NCBI RefSeq assembly: GCF_007860075.1
Contig: NZ_SJPP01000001.1
Location: forward strand, 4,003,490 to 4,067,489
Source: Symmachiella macrocystis
GTDB taxonomy: Bacteria > Planctomycetota > Planctomycetia > Planctomycetales > Planctomycetaceae
Direction: 5' to 3'
DNA length: 64,000 nt
Each line of letters begins with the position of its first letter. Position 1 is the first letter of the stretch. Positions 17,470 to 26,847 of this stretch are shown one piece after another. The notes below the pieces were generated by a model. It was not told the DNA's origin. It made no database searches and saw nothing but the letters and a program-made list of their open reading frames with translations. The position numbers and the translations under genes are program-made.

Positions 17470-17805
17470 ATGTTGCAATCACTACAAGACATTTTGAGCA
17501 GGCAATGGTGGGACTACGATCCGAGTTCCAGTTTGCATGTCGTCTATCATTGGTTCAACGTGGCCGAAGGGGCGCTGTGGTGCTTTCTGGGTGTGATCGT
17601 CGCACGGAGGTTTCTGTTGAATCAACGGTCACTGTGGGAAGTGGCCTATGCAGTGGCATTTTTTCTGTTCGGCATCAGCGATTTTGTCGAAGCTCAAGGG
17701 CTTTATACGTGGTTGATTGTTTATAAGGCCCTGAACTTGGTGCTTTTGATATTGCTGCGGGGGCATGTTTTGAAACGGCATTATCCGGATTCGCATTGGA
17801 TCTAG
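17470..17805 (+). CDS. Small membrane protein of unknown function
   Basis: The ATG at 17470 gives 111 residues; an earlier in-frame start would overlap the pseudouridine synthase gene. Three hydrophobic helices are visible (about 32-48, 57-72 and 80-98), with the motif FLFGISDFVEAQGLY between helices two and three and a basic C-terminus. I do not recognise a characterised family. The close spacing suggests co-transcription with the upstream gene. The reading frame ends at a stop in a region with coding-like composition. Confidence 0.65.
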   Translation: MLQSLQDILSRQWWDYDPSSSLHVVYHWFNVAEGALWCFLGVIVARRFLLNQRSLWEVAYAVAFFLFGISDFVEAQGLYTWLIVYKALNLVLLILLRGHVLKRHYPDSHWI

Positions 17806-17851
17806 CTCTACTGCAAAGCATTCAGCATTCGGTCGTCTCTATTGGGAGCGC

Positions 17852-17891
17852 ATAAAAAATGCACGGCCGGATGCGATATCCGAACGTGCAT
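17852..17891 (-). terminator. Rho-independent terminator of the coiled-coil protein gene
   Basis: Read on the - strand, ATGCACG and CGTGCAT form a 7-bp outer stem (17859-17891) with an inner GGAT/ATCC stem, followed immediately by six Ts. It begins 42 nt after the stop of the leftward gene at 17933. Confidence 0.75.
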
Positions 17892-17932
17892 GGTTTGTTG
17901 GGTGCATGAATCGTGCGCGGAGAGCCGTTTGC

Positions 17933-18862
17933 TTATCGGCTGACCGTTGATGGATCGGCGGCAGCTTCGGTGGCATCCGTGCTGGTCTTTTCAGCTTCAG
18001 GCAGGCTGTCGACGACGTGCAGGTTTTCTGTTTGAGTTCGTTCGAAGTCCTCCAAGGTTCTCAGCAAAATGCGGCGGCGTTCGTCCGATTTGGCAATGAT
18101 CGCATTGCGGATTTCTTCGTATTCCTCGAGCGTGGTCAGCAAGCCAACGACATCCTCACGGGGACGTTTGTCGGCTTCGGTGACATCCCCTTGTGGACCT
18201 TCGATTTCGGCGATCCGGTGCGCGTGACGCTCTTCTGCGATCGACAGTAACTGGTGTTGTTCTTCGAGGTCTGCGAGTTTCGAGGCCAGCAACTCGTTAT
18301 GCGTGTTGAGTTGCAATTCGAGTCCGTTGAATCGGGCGAAATAACTTGAGGGAATCATCGCCCGCAGCCGCCATTTTTGTGACGCATCCCAGCTATCGCT
18401 TTCCCCGTCTTGGGGCGTCCAGTTGGGGGCCAGCATGGCGCGGTTGGGCTCTAAGGCGGTCACGCGAAATTCGCCCACGAATTCCATCTGCCCATTTTCG
18501 CCGGGCTGAAAACAATGTACGAGGTTTTGCGTGCCGGCTTCGCCATCGCCGACTGTGGCATTCAAACCATTTTCCGAGCCGATGTCGATGGTAACCGAAT
18601 TATCCTGACGAACTTCAACAGCGACGTCGTTCCAATACGGTGCCCAGCGCAACTTCTCGTGCGTCAATTCGCGAAGCGTGGTGCGGGTTTTCAACCGTAG
18701 GTCGGTCAGCTCCGCCGCGTTTTTTTCGATCTTGGCTTCTAAGTCGACCTTTTGCTTGATATATCCGGCGCGGGCCGTGTAGACCTTGGCGGTGAACCAC
18801 ATCGCCGTTGGAATACAAACAACCACAGCGAACCACAGACAAACTTTACCAAAGGTGTGCAT
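17933..18862 (-). CDS. Membrane-anchored coiled-coil protein of unknown function
   Basis: The ATG at 18862, with GAGGAA upstream, gives 309 residues; an earlier in-frame start at 18898 is less likely. One membrane helix (about 5-25) precedes a coiled coil (about 30-65), a beta-rich middle containing VTIDIGSENGL and WTPQDGESDSW, and a second long coiled coil (about 170-285) rich in Glu and Arg. The tail is Asp/Ala/Thr-rich. The IDIGSENGL phrase recalls MreC-like or FlgT-like extracellular beta domains, but the similarity is too weak to assign. It probably faces the periplasm, with one terminator downstream. Confidence 0.7.
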   Translation of the reverse strand: MHTFGKVCLWFAVVVCIPTAMWFTAKVYTARAGYIKQKVDLEAKIEKNAAELTDLRLKTRTTLRELTHEKLRWAPYWNDVAVEVRQDNSVTIDIGSENGLNATVGDGEAGTQNLVHCFQPGENGQMEFVGEFRVTALEPNRAMLAPNWTPQDGESDSWDASQKWRLRAMIPSSYFARFNGLELQLNTHNELLASKLADLEEQHQLLSIAEERHAHRIAEIEGPQGDVTEADKRPREDVVGLLTTLEEYEEIRNAIIAKSDERRRILLRTLEDFERTQTENLHVVDSLPEAEKTSTDATEAAADPSTVSR

Positions 18863-19323
18863 CAGAGATTCCTCGATGTCACGAAGGCATGCTGCCATTC
18901 CGCAGGACGATTACGGAAACGACCGAGCCTTGTGAGTGTCATGAGTGCGTTTTGGAAGGGACGCCTTGTGCGCAGTCCTCTCCTTAAATACGAGAACCGC
19001 GACCGAAAATTTCCCAGTTTGTCCATCATAAAGGTCCCCGGCGCGGCCGGTCAAGCAGAAACCCGGCCCTACGGGAATTGAGCCGGAGTTTGCCGCAGGG
19101 ACCGGATTAACAGGTCCCGACGGTAAATCCGGACCTAATCGGCGGCGAGTTTAGGTCCAGCATACGTATAGAGGGTCAGTTGCCGGGGGCGGCTTTTAGT
19201 CTATCGGGGGGATCGGGCGGGGAACGTGAATGCACACGCTCGATCCCTTGGCGAATCCAGCGATTGTGATCGGTGCGATTCATACGTTTCAGAGATTGCC
19301 GCACATTCGCGACGTCCGGAAAG
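18863..19323. other. Intergenic spacer
   Basis: No convincing gene is seen. A leftward frame at 19176-19370 starts with TTG and has no ribosome-binding site or recognisable domain. Part of the spacer (about 19009-19060: CCCAGTTTG followed by CGGCGCGGCCGGT) shares short words with the spacer at 22180-22285, which hints at a degenerate repeat. Confidence 0.4.
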
Positions 19324-19352
19324 TACACACTGATCGCGTAAGTCGTTATAAT
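19324..19352 (+). promoter_or_regulatory. Promoter for the cysteine-cluster protein gene
   Basis: TACACA (19324-19329, four of six matches) and a perfect TATAAT (19347-19352) are separated by 17 bp. The leader would be about 108 nt long. Confidence 0.5.
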
Positions 19353-19466
19353 CGTTAGCAATGGGACCAATTGGCCGGCTGATTGCGGGCGTTAGAAAAA
19401 GAGGGGATTGGCCCAAGCTGTTAGGCCAGAACGATATTTTCACACTTCACAATCGACGGAGCGACC

Positions 19467-19910
19467 ATGCCTGTTGCACAAGTCCAACGCAAGGATCTCA
19501 AACCGGACGAAGTGCTGTGCAGCTACTGCACTGCTAAATGCTGCCGGTATTTCGCATTGCCGATCGACAAACCCAAAACCTGGGAGGATTTCGACGGCAT
19601 TCGCTGGTACATGACGCACGGACGGATTTCGATCTTTGTGGATGAAGGGACGTGGTATTTGATGGTCCACGCAGACTGTAAATACCTGCGTGACGATCAT
19701 ATGTGCGGCATTTACGAAGACCGTCCGGCGATCTGCCGTTCGTACACGACCGACGATTGCGAATACGACAATGACTCGGTCTACGACAAGTTCTTCGAAT
19801 CCCCCGAGCAGATTTGGGAATACGCCGAAGCCGTGCTGCCGCCACGGAAGAAGAAGAAACCGTATTCGCCCACTATGACCGTCGAACTTCCGCTGCTAAG
19901 TGGTGTCTGA
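19467..19910 (+). CDS. YkgJ-type cysteine-cluster (Fe/Zn-binding) protein
   Basis: This 147-residue cytoplasmic protein has eight conserved cysteines in the YkgJ arrangement: Cys18, 21, 25 and 26 (CSYCTAKCC), then Cys71, 80, 90 and 98, with the typical phrases CGIYEDRPAICRSY and WYLMVHADC. Family members bind a metal, probably an iron-sulfur or zinc centre, and their reaction is unknown. The C-terminus is basic (KKKK) and Pro-rich. CGGAG precedes the ATG. hisS follows in the same direction after about 100 bp, so co-transcription is possible. Confidence 0.85.
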   Translation: MPVAQVQRKDLKPDEVLCSYCTAKCCRYFALPIDKPKTWEDFDGIRWYMTHGRISIFVDEGTWYLMVHADCKYLRDDHMCGIYEDRPAICRSYTTDDCEYDNDSVYDKFFESPEQIWEYAEAVLPPRKKKKPYSPTMTVELPLLSGV

Positions 19911-20016
19911 TTGTTGTGCGGTGTCTGAACATCGCACAGCTGCGTACCTTGGATCATATTTTTGCCTCCGGCTTCGCCGGACGTTTTTTTACAGCCTGGA
20001 AATATCCCGCATACCC

Positions 20017-21363
20017 GTGAAACAACAACTCATTCAACCTCGAGTCCTGAAGGGGTTTCGCGACTACCTTCCGGAGGCGATGATTCCTCGCGAAGCACTG
20101 ATGCAGACGGCTCGCGAGGTTTATCGCAGTTACGGCTTCAGCCCGATCGATACACCCGCTCTGGAATATGCGGAGATTTTGCTGGGCAAAGGGGGAGACG
20201 AGTCGGACAAGCAGGTGTTCCGGTTTCAGGATCAAGGCAAACGGGACGTGGCGATGCGGTTCGATTTGACCGTCCCCTTCGCACGCTTTACATCGCAGCA
20301 CCTCAATGATATTGGGACGCCGTTTAAGCGGTACCACATTGGGACGGTTTGGCGGGGCGAAAACCCGCAAAAGGGACGTTACCGCGAATTCATGCAGTGC
20401 GACTTCGACACGATCGGCACCGCCGCCAACATTGCGGATATTGAAACGTTGCTGGTGATTCACGATTTGTTGTGTGCGATCGGGTTTGAAAAATTCACGA
20501 TTCGCGTGAACAACCGGTTGGTGCTCAATGGATTGCTGGAAAAACTCGACCTGGCCGAGCAATCAGTCGGTGTGCTTCGCGCGTTGGATAAGTTGCAAAA
20601 AATCGGTGCGGATGGAGTCGCCAGCGAATTGACCGAAAAGGTCGGTCTCTCCCATGATCAGGCACAACAAGTCCTCAAGCTGGTCACGACCGAAGGGGAC
20701 ACGGAAACGGTGATGTCCGAAATGTCCACCTTGCTGGCCGGCAATGAACGGGGCGAACTGGGCGTGCACAACCTGCACGAGTTGTTTCGTTGCGCCGCAC
20801 GGGCGGGTATTCCGGCTGAACGTATCGCACTGGATGTCACCATCGCCCGGGGGCTGGACTATTACACCGGGACGATTTACGAAACGTTTCTGGGCGACCT
20901 GCCGGGGATCGGAAGTATTTGTTCCGGCGGACGCTACGACAATCTGACCGGACTGTTCAGCAAACAGGCATTGCCGGGAGTCGGGGCGAGCTTGGGACTA
21001 GACCGGTTGTTGGCGGCGATGGAAGAATTGAAAATGTTGCCCGGCATCTCAACGCCGGCGCCAGTGTTGGTAATTTTGTTCGATGCGGAAAAGAGCGGCG
21101 AGTATTTGCGAATCGGCCGTGAGTTGCGAGCTGCCGGAATTTCCACCGAGGTGTACGTCGATCCCAAAGGGGTTGGCAAGCAAATGAAATATGCCAATCG
21201 CAAAGGGTTTCAACTGGCGATCATTGCCGGCGGTGACGAATTCGCTGCCGGGACGTGGCAAGTTAAGAACCTACACAGCGGCGAGCAACAGACGATTCCC
21301 GAAGCAGAATTGATCGCACATGTGACGAGCCTGTTATCGTCGGGTGGCGAATCCGGAGACTGA
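20017..21363 (+). CDS. hisS: Histidyl-tRNA synthetase
   Basis: This class II aminoacyl-tRNA synthetase charges tRNA-His. The GTG at 20017 gives 448 residues and starts just before the expected QPRVLKGFRDYLP; an earlier frame extension to 19900 lacks similarity. Motif 2 (GTVWRGENPQKGRYREF), the histidine signature GLDYYTGTIYE, motif 3-like GASLGLDRL and the C-terminal Rossmann-like anticodon-binding domain (about 345-440) are all present. The ribosome-binding site is weak. A methyltransferase gene follows after 20 bp. Confidence 0.95.
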   Translation: MKQQLIQPRVLKGFRDYLPEAMIPREALMQTAREVYRSYGFSPIDTPALEYAEILLGKGGDESDKQVFRFQDQGKRDVAMRFDLTVPFARFTSQHLNDIGTPFKRYHIGTVWRGENPQKGRYREFMQCDFDTIGTAANIADIETLLVIHDLLCAIGFEKFTIRVNNRLVLNGLLEKLDLAEQSVGVLRALDKLQKIGADGVASELTEKVGLSHDQAQQVLKLVTTEGDTETVMSEMSTLLAGNERGELGVHNLHELFRCAARAGIPAERIALDVTIARGLDYYTGTIYETFLGDLPGIGSICSGGRYDNLTGLFSKQALPGVGASLGLDRLLAAMEELKMLPGISTPAPVLVILFDAEKSGEYLRIGRELRAAGISTEVYVDPKGVGKQMKYANRKGFQLAIIAGGDEFAAGTWQVKNLHSGEQQTIPEAELIAHVTSLLSSGGESGD

Positions 21364-21383
21364 AGTAAAGGGGAGGGTGAGCG

Positions 21384-22121
21384 ATGGCGTGGGGAGATTT
21401 CACAAAACAAGCTGCGGCCTATCGACTGTCCCGACCATCGTATCCGGTCGAGTTGCTCGAAGAGATTTTGAACGAGGCCGATCTCGTGGTCGGTGATCGC
21501 GTGGTGGACCTTGGCGCGGGAACCGGAATCTTTTCGCAGTTGTTGCTCGACCAGGGCTTGGAAGTCACGGCAATCGAGCCGAACGCCGAAATGCGGAAAT
21601 ACGGCGAAGAAACCTGCCAAGTCACGTGGCTGGATGCGACGTTTGAACAGACCGGTCTGCCGGATGCGTCACAAAAATGGTGCTTTGCCGCTCAGGCGTT
21701 CCATTGGGCGGACGTACCCCAAAGTTTGGCCGAAATCCGCAGAATCCTGGGGCCGGGCGGCGGATTGACCGTGTTGTGGAACGAGCGCAATAACGGTCAA
21801 AGTGAGATCCTCAGTTGGGTGCAGGAGGCGCTCAGTCGGCATGTGCCGGAATTTGATCACGATTATCGCACGCGGGACTGGGCTGAGGAGTTGGTCTCCA
21901 CGGGCGATTTCTCAATGGTCACGCCACTGAGCGTGCCTCACACGGTGCGGATGCCTAAAGCACGATTTTTAGAGTTGTGGCGGAGCAACAATCAATTGAC
22001 CACCATCGCAGGCCCAGAGCGATTGGCGGCATTTTTTGCGGATCTGGAAGACCATCTCAAAACGATCGGCGCGGAAGAGATTGACGTGCCTTATCTCTGT
22101 AAAGCATGGACGGCGACGTGA
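21384..22121 (+). CDS. Class I SAM-dependent methyltransferase
   Basis: A strong ribosome-binding site (GGGGAGGGTGAG) precedes the ATG. The 245-residue protein has the SAM-binding motif VVDLGAGTGIF (41-50), the acidic post-I position in AIEPN, and FHWADVPQSLAEIRRIL, matching the Methyltransf_11/UbiE-like small-molecule methyltransferase group. The C-terminal third with PHTVRMPKARFLELWRS resembles trans-aconitate-type and yeast Crg1-like enzymes. The substrate is not predictable. It probably shares an mRNA with hisS. Confidence 0.85.
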   Translation: MAWGDFTKQAAAYRLSRPSYPVELLEEILNEADLVVGDRVVDLGAGTGIFSQLLLDQGLEVTAIEPNAEMRKYGEETCQVTWLDATFEQTGLPDASQKWCFAAQAFHWADVPQSLAEIRRILGPGGGLTVLWNERNNGQSEILSWVQEALSRHVPEFDHDYRTRDWAEELVSTGDFSMVTPLSVPHTVRMPKARFLELWRSNNQLTTIAGPERLAAFFADLEDHLKTIGAEEIDVPYLCKAWTAT

Positions 22122-22414
22122 GTTTGGTCACCAGGTTGAACGGTTTTTGAGACGGCCGGGCAAGGTCAAGACCGGTAAATTGCCCAGTTTGTGAGAACCG
22201 CGCGGCTGCCATTGACCTGGATCGTGATTTCGCAGATAGTTGCCGCTCCTCAAAACTGCCCGGCGCGGCCGGTTTGTGATCAAAAACAACGCGACGACGT
22301 GCGGGCAACAGCCTAACAACAGCGTCGCTCGATAACGACGGCAGGCGGGAGCTTGCCCTACGTTTCACCGAACTATTCACTGTTAATTGCACGCGACTGA
22401 GATACACCTTATCG

Positions 22415-23887
22415 ATGGCTAAGCAGCAGAAAATTGACCGTTTTGAACGTGATCGCCTGGTTAAGCTCGAGAAAATCGAGTCACTTGGAATCGATCCGTG
22501 GGGACAACGGTTCGATGACCACCAGCCGATCGAAAAAATCCGCAGCATGGCGCCTGCGGAGTCGGGCGTGACTGGCGAACGGGTGCGGATCGCCGGACGG
22601 CTGATGTCGCGGAACAACAAGGGCAAACTCAAGTTCTATTTTCTGCAAGATTGGTCCGGCAAGGTCCAACTGATGGTCTCCCGGGCGGATGTCTCGGAGG
22701 AACAGTGGGAATTGATCGGCGCGCTGGATATTGGCGACTTGATCGGCGTGGACGGCACGCTGCGGTTGACGAATACCGGCGAAGTGACCGTCTTCGTGGA
22801 GACGATCACCTTCTTGACCAAGTCGTTGTCGCAACCGCCGGAAAAACATTCAGGCGTCAAAGACATTGAGATCTTGCTGCGACAGCGGTACCTCGATTTG
22901 ATTTACAACGAGGGCGTCCTGCAGCGGATGCTCAAGCGGACGGAAATCATTGCCTCGATGCGTCAAACGTTGGCGGGCGAGGGATTTGTCGAAGTCGAAA
23001 CCCCTGTGTTGCACGCCATTGCCGGCGGTGCGGCGGCGAAGCCGTTTATTACACATCACAATGCGCTGGACATTGACCTGTACTTACGAATCGCTTTGGA
23101 ATTGCACCTGAAGCGGTTGATGGTCGGTGGTGTCGAGCGGGTTTTTGAAATCGGCCGCGTGTTTCGCAACGAAGGGATCGATGCGACACACAATCCGGAA
23201 TTCACGATGACGGAGATTTATCAGGCGTACGGCAACTACGAATCGATGATGGATCTCACGGAAAAAATTGTCGTCGATGCTGTGAAAAAAATCTCCGACG
23301 AAATGGTGCTGCCTTGGGGCGAAGAGACGATCGACTTCACCCCGCCGTGGCCGCGCAAGACCTATGCCGACTTGTTCGCTGAACATGCCGGTTGCGATAT
23401 GCATGACAGCGCCGCAGTCGCTGAAGTTGCCGCCACACACCACATCGAAACAGCCGACAAACACCCGGATGTGATCGTCAACGACGTCTTCGAGGCGACG
23501 GTTGAGGATCATCTGCAAGGACCGGTCTTCGTGATCGACTACCCGGCTTCGATTTGTCCGCTGACCAAACGTAAACAAGACAATCCCGCAATCGCCGAAC
23601 GTTTCGAGTTATTCATCAAAGGGATGGAGTTGGCGAACGCGTATACAGAATTGAATGACCCCCGCTTGCAGGAGGAATTGTTCCTCACGCAATTGGAGGG
23701 GCAAACGGAAGAGGATTCGATGGCGAAGATGGATCATGAATTCATCAAAGCCTTGAAAGTCGGCATGCCGCCGGCAGGCGGATTGGGAATCGGCATCGAC
23801 CGTTTGGTGATGCTGCTGACCGATAGTCGCAGTATTCGGGATGTGATCTACTTCCCGTTGTTGCGACCGGAAGGTGCTGAGGAATAA
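22415..23887 (+). CDS. lysS: Lysyl-tRNA synthetase, class II
   Basis: It charges tRNA-Lys. Of 490 residues, 50-140 form the OB-fold anticodon domain (GRLMSRNNKGKLKFYFLQD). The catalytic core carries motif 2 in FRNEGIDATHNPEFTMTE and motif 3 in GLGIGIDRLVMLLTDS, near the C-terminus. Length and layout are normal. The ATG at 22415 has only a weak purine-rich site upstream. It stands alone between spacers of about 290 and 270 bp. Confidence 0.96.
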   Translation: MAKQQKIDRFERDRLVKLEKIESLGIDPWGQRFDDHQPIEKIRSMAPAESGVTGERVRIAGRLMSRNNKGKLKFYFLQDWSGKVQLMVSRADVSEEQWELIGALDIGDLIGVDGTLRLTNTGEVTVFVETITFLTKSLSQPPEKHSGVKDIEILLRQRYLDLIYNEGVLQRMLKRTEIIASMRQTLAGEGFVEVETPVLHAIAGGAAAKPFITHHNALDIDLYLRIALELHLKRLMVGGVERVFEIGRVFRNEGIDATHNPEFTMTEIYQAYGNYESMMDLTEKIVVDAVKKISDEMVLPWGEETIDFTPPWPRKTYADLFAEHAGCDMHDSAAVAEVAATHHIETADKHPDVIVNDVFEATVEDHLQGPVFVIDYPASICPLTKRKQDNPAIAERFELFIKGMELANAYTELNDPRLQEELFLTQLEGQTEEDSMAKMDHEFIKALKVGMPPAGGLGIGIDRLVMLLTDSRSIRDVIYFPLLRPEGAEE

Positions 23888-23923
23888 GGGATTTTAAGCA
23901 TCCGTTAGTGTACAACATTTTTG

Positions 23924-23951
23924 AGTGGCCAGTGGCCAGTGGTCAGTGGCT
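23924..23951. repeat. Four tandem copies of a 7-bp unit
   Basis: AGTGGCC, AGTGGCC, AGTGGTC and AGTGGCT stand in a row 37 bp after the lysS stop. This is a short, phase-variable-looking microrepeat in non-coding DNA. Confidence 0.8.
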
Positions 23952-24159
23952 AGAGAAATAAACAGTGATTTTTGTGGCTGCTGCGGTTGGTTTTTTAGGG
24001 AACGTTTTGAGTCTGATTCCTTAAACTTAACGGTGGGAGACCTTCGGTCGGGTTTGGTGCGGGGTCGGGAGACCCGCGCACAACTATTGGCGGAATTTAA
24101 GATTGAATACGAGGGGACGGGATGTCTTCTCATCACATGGCCAAAGGACTGGCGAGAAC

Positions 24160-25716
24160 ATGTACAAGTATCTTCTCTGCACGCGCTATTTGCGGACTCG
24201 GTATATTGCGTTGACCTGTATTGTCAGTGTCACGTTGGGCGTGGCGACGATGATTGTCGTCAACAGCGTGATGAGCGGGTTTAGCAGCCAAATGAAGGAA
24301 CGGATTCGCGGCATTTTGGCCGACGTGGTTCTGGAAACGGGCAGCGCCGATGGCGAACAGGACCCAGACCGGATCATGGCCCGTATCCGCCATGCGGCGG
24401 GCGAGCATATCGAGGCGATGAGCCCCACCGTCGAGGTGTACGGCATGCTCAGCTTTCGCTCATTCGGGCAATATATCACCAAACCGGTGACGATCATCGG
24501 CATCGAACCCGAATCCAAAGCGAAGATGGGAACGCTGACCGATCATCTGTACAACTTCATGCCCCAACGGGATGAAGAAGGAAACCGGATCGGTCCGCCC
24601 CGATACGTAGCGAACGTGCCGGCTTCATTTGACTTGCACCCCGACGATCAAGAATACCGCACAGCGCAAAAAGAAAGCGAAATGCGGATGCGGGAACATA
24701 GTCGGATGATGAATGAATTGGAACCGGTCGAATCGCCGGTGGACAACGCGGGAGCAATTGATGCCGGTGACCTGTTCACAGGCTCTGAAATCATCGGCGC
24801 CGACGACGAAATGTTTGAAGAAGAGTCTGAGGATTTGACGTCCCCACTCGAAGGTCGGGTCTATATCGGTTCGGAACTGGTGACATACAAATACGAAGAC
24901 CAAGCGACCGGCAAGATCAAGACGCTGCCGATGGTTCGCGTTGGTGATGACGTGCAACTGAGCACCGTCGGTTCTGGGCGGCCTCCCGAGGCGATCCACT
25001 TCTCGGCCACCGTGGTTGATTATTTCAAATGCGGCATGAGCGAGTATGACAACAGCCTGATCTTCTGCAATTTGGATTACCTGCAAAAACAACGCGTCAT
25101 GATTGATCCGCAAACCGGCTTGACTTCGGTGACGTCGGTGCAGATCAAATTAAAAGAATCGGCCGACCCGGCTGTCGTTGTGGGCTTGTTGCGAGGAGAA
25201 TTCGAGCCGGGACGGTTCGCCGTGCATACCTGGGAGCAAAAACAAGGTCCGCTGTTGGCTGCGGTTGAAGTCGAATCGGCGATCCTGAACGTGTTGCTCT
25301 TTCTGATCATCGCAGTCGCCGGCTTTGGCATTTTGGCGATCTTCTTTATGATCGTCGTGGAGAAAACACGCGACATTGGAATTTTGAAATCCTTGGGAGC
25401 CAGCTCCAGCGGCGTGATGTCGATTTTCCTCGCCTACGGATTCGGCTTGGGTATCGTTGGTTCCGGTGCGGGCGTGGGCATGGGATTGCTGATTGTCTGG
25501 AAAATCAATTGGATTGAAGAACAGATAACGTGGCTGACCGGGAAAGAAGTGTTTGACGAACGGATTTACTATTTCCCGGAAATCCCCACCAACATCGAGC
25601 CGTGGATGGTGTTTTGGGTCGCGGTCGGTGCCATCGCCATCGCCGTGTTGTCCAGCATCTTGCCGGCACGACGCGCGTCGCGACTGCATCCGGTGGCGTC
25701 GCTACGGTATGAATGA
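24160..25716 (+). CDS. LolC/E-type (MacB/FtsX) ABC transporter permease
   Basis: The ATG at 24160 gives 518 residues, starting MYKYLLCTRYLRTRYIAL as in LolC-type permeases. One N-terminal helix (about 15-40) is followed by a large periplasmic domain (about 40-370) and three C-terminal helices (about 375-510) with EKTRDIGILKSLGAS and LPARRASRLHPVASLRYE, both FtsX-family signatures. LolCE extracts lipoproteins from the inner membrane. An acidic insertion (about 150-235), with DEEGN and EEESEDL, makes it longer than E. coli LolC (about 400). Only one permease gene is present, so a homodimer with the following ATPase is likely. Lipoprotein export is inference. Confidence 0.85.
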   Translation: MYKYLLCTRYLRTRYIALTCIVSVTLGVATMIVVNSVMSGFSSQMKERIRGILADVVLETGSADGEQDPDRIMARIRHAAGEHIEAMSPTVEVYGMLSFRSFGQYITKPVTIIGIEPESKAKMGTLTDHLYNFMPQRDEEGNRIGPPRYVANVPASFDLHPDDQEYRTAQKESEMRMREHSRMMNELEPVESPVDNAGAIDAGDLFTGSEIIGADDEMFEEESEDLTSPLEGRVYIGSELVTYKYEDQATGKIKTLPMVRVGDDVQLSTVGSGRPPEAIHFSATVVDYFKCGMSEYDNSLIFCNLDYLQKQRVMIDPQTGLTSVTSVQIKLKESADPAVVVGLLRGEFEPGRFAVHTWEQKQGPLLAAVEVESAILNVLLFLIIAVAGFGILAIFFMIVVEKTRDIGILKSLGASSSGVMSIFLAYGFGLGIVGSGAGVGMGLLIVWKINWIEEQITWLTGKEVFDERIYYFPEIPTNIEPWMVFWVAVGAIAIAVLSSILPARRASRLHPVASLRYE

Positions 25717-25859
25717 ACGTTAGGATCTGGGGCCAGACTTCGTTTGTCCTCAGCCACCCCTTATCAGTTGAGTATTGATTCGCACAATAAGACCGGCCGG
25801 TCAAATCGGCCTTTCGAAAGTCCGTAGCCTCAAAACAATTCCGCAGGAAACAACTCCTC

Positions 25860-26594
25860 ATGGAAACGGCAGAGATCATTAAAATGCCTCAGCGTCATAT
25901 CGCGGCGATCGCCGTGGAAAAGGCTTACCGCAAGGGTGACCACAAGATTCCGGTATTACACGGCGTGAACATCGACGTGAATCGCGGAGAGTTTGTCTCC
26001 ATCGTGGGCCAATCGGGCTCCGGGAAAAGCACGTTGCTGCACCTGCTGGGGTTGTTGGATGCTCCCAGCGTGGGGGAAATTCACCTCGACAGCCAACGTA
26101 TCGATGACCTATCGGCCAAAAGCCGCGACGAACTCCGCAACCGGGTGTTCGGATTCATCTTTCAGTTTTATCACCTGCTGCCCGAATTGAGCGTGATTGA
26201 AAACGTGCTCTCGCCGCTGATGATTCGGCATTCGCTGCTGGGCTATTTGCGACGGAAAAAGCAATTTCAAAACGAGGCCCGCGAGTTACTGGATCGCGTC
26301 GGTTTGTCACATCGGTTAACGCACCGGCCTTCGGAACTCTCGGGTGGAGAAATGCAGCGTGCGGCCATCGCCCGGGCCTTGATCGGCAAACCGGAGGTTC
26401 TCCTAGCGGACGAACCGACCGGGAATTTGGACGCAACCACCGGTGGCGAGATTATGGACTTGCTGCGGGCGCTGAACGAACAGGAAGGCCTGACGATCGT
26501 GATGGTGACTCACGACAACGTGATCGCCGAACAGGCCGGACGTACGGTCCGCCTACGGGAAGGTCGATTGGAAAAGCTGGCAGAGGCTGCTTAG
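25860..26594 (+). CDS. LolD/MacB-type ABC transporter ATP-binding protein
   Basis: This 244-residue ATPase has Walker A GQSGSGKST (50-58), Q-loop FIFQFYHLLPELSV, signature LSGGEMQR, Walker B VLLADEPTGNLD and switch His in VMVTHD, the exact pattern of the LolD/MacB/FtsE branch. A start at 25884 is also possible. It lies 143 bp after the permease gene and would power it by ATP hydrolysis (lipoprotein or other envelope substrate extraction). A helical insert with RRKKQFQNEARELL near residue 130 is slightly longer than usual. Confidence 0.92.
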   Translation: METAEIIKMPQRHIAAIAVEKAYRKGDHKIPVLHGVNIDVNRGEFVSIVGQSGSGKSTLLHLLGLLDAPSVGEIHLDSQRIDDLSAKSRDELRNRVFGFIFQFYHLLPELSVIENVLSPLMIRHSLLGYLRRKKQFQNEARELLDRVGLSHRLTHRPSELSGGEMQRAAIARALIGKPEVLLADEPTGNLDATTGGEIMDLLRALNEQEGLTIVMVTHDNVIAEQAGRTVRLREGRLEKLAEAA

Positions 26595-26713
26595 AGCGTA
26601 TTTCGACGCAAAAAAGCGGCACCTAGCAGGTTTGCTGGGTGGTGTTGAAATCGGAATCTGAGACTCCCTCGCGAAATCTGCATGCCCCGTTAACAATTTG
26701 ATGATTTGTCACA

Positions 26714-26746
26714 AGAGACCGGTGCCTATGATTGGTACCGGTCTCT
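26714..26746. other. 13-bp stem hairpin upstream of ilvE
   Basis: AGAGACCGGTGCC (26714-26726) and GGTACCGGTCTCT (26734-26746) pair over 13 positions with one G-U, around a 7-nt loop. It lies 120 bp after the ABC ATPase gene and 101 bp before ilvE, with CTGTTTATG following instead of a T-run. It may be a terminator for the first or a leader structure for the second. Confidence 0.5.
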
Positions 26747-26847
26747 CTGTTTATGTAGACTACGGGGCAATGACGAACCAGGTTGCGTGCCGGTTTGTCT
26801 CTACTTCAAGCAATTCATTCCCCCCCCTTTTAATTTGCGGTACCGAG

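Noticed and set aside
19176-19370. Leftward frame of 64 codons before the cysteine-cluster gene
   Set aside because: TTG start, no ribosome-binding site, no domain, and the promoter of the next gene lies inside it.
23924-23951. Short repeated units as a possible CRISPR array
   Set aside because: The units are 7 bp with no spacers and there are no cas genes in the window.
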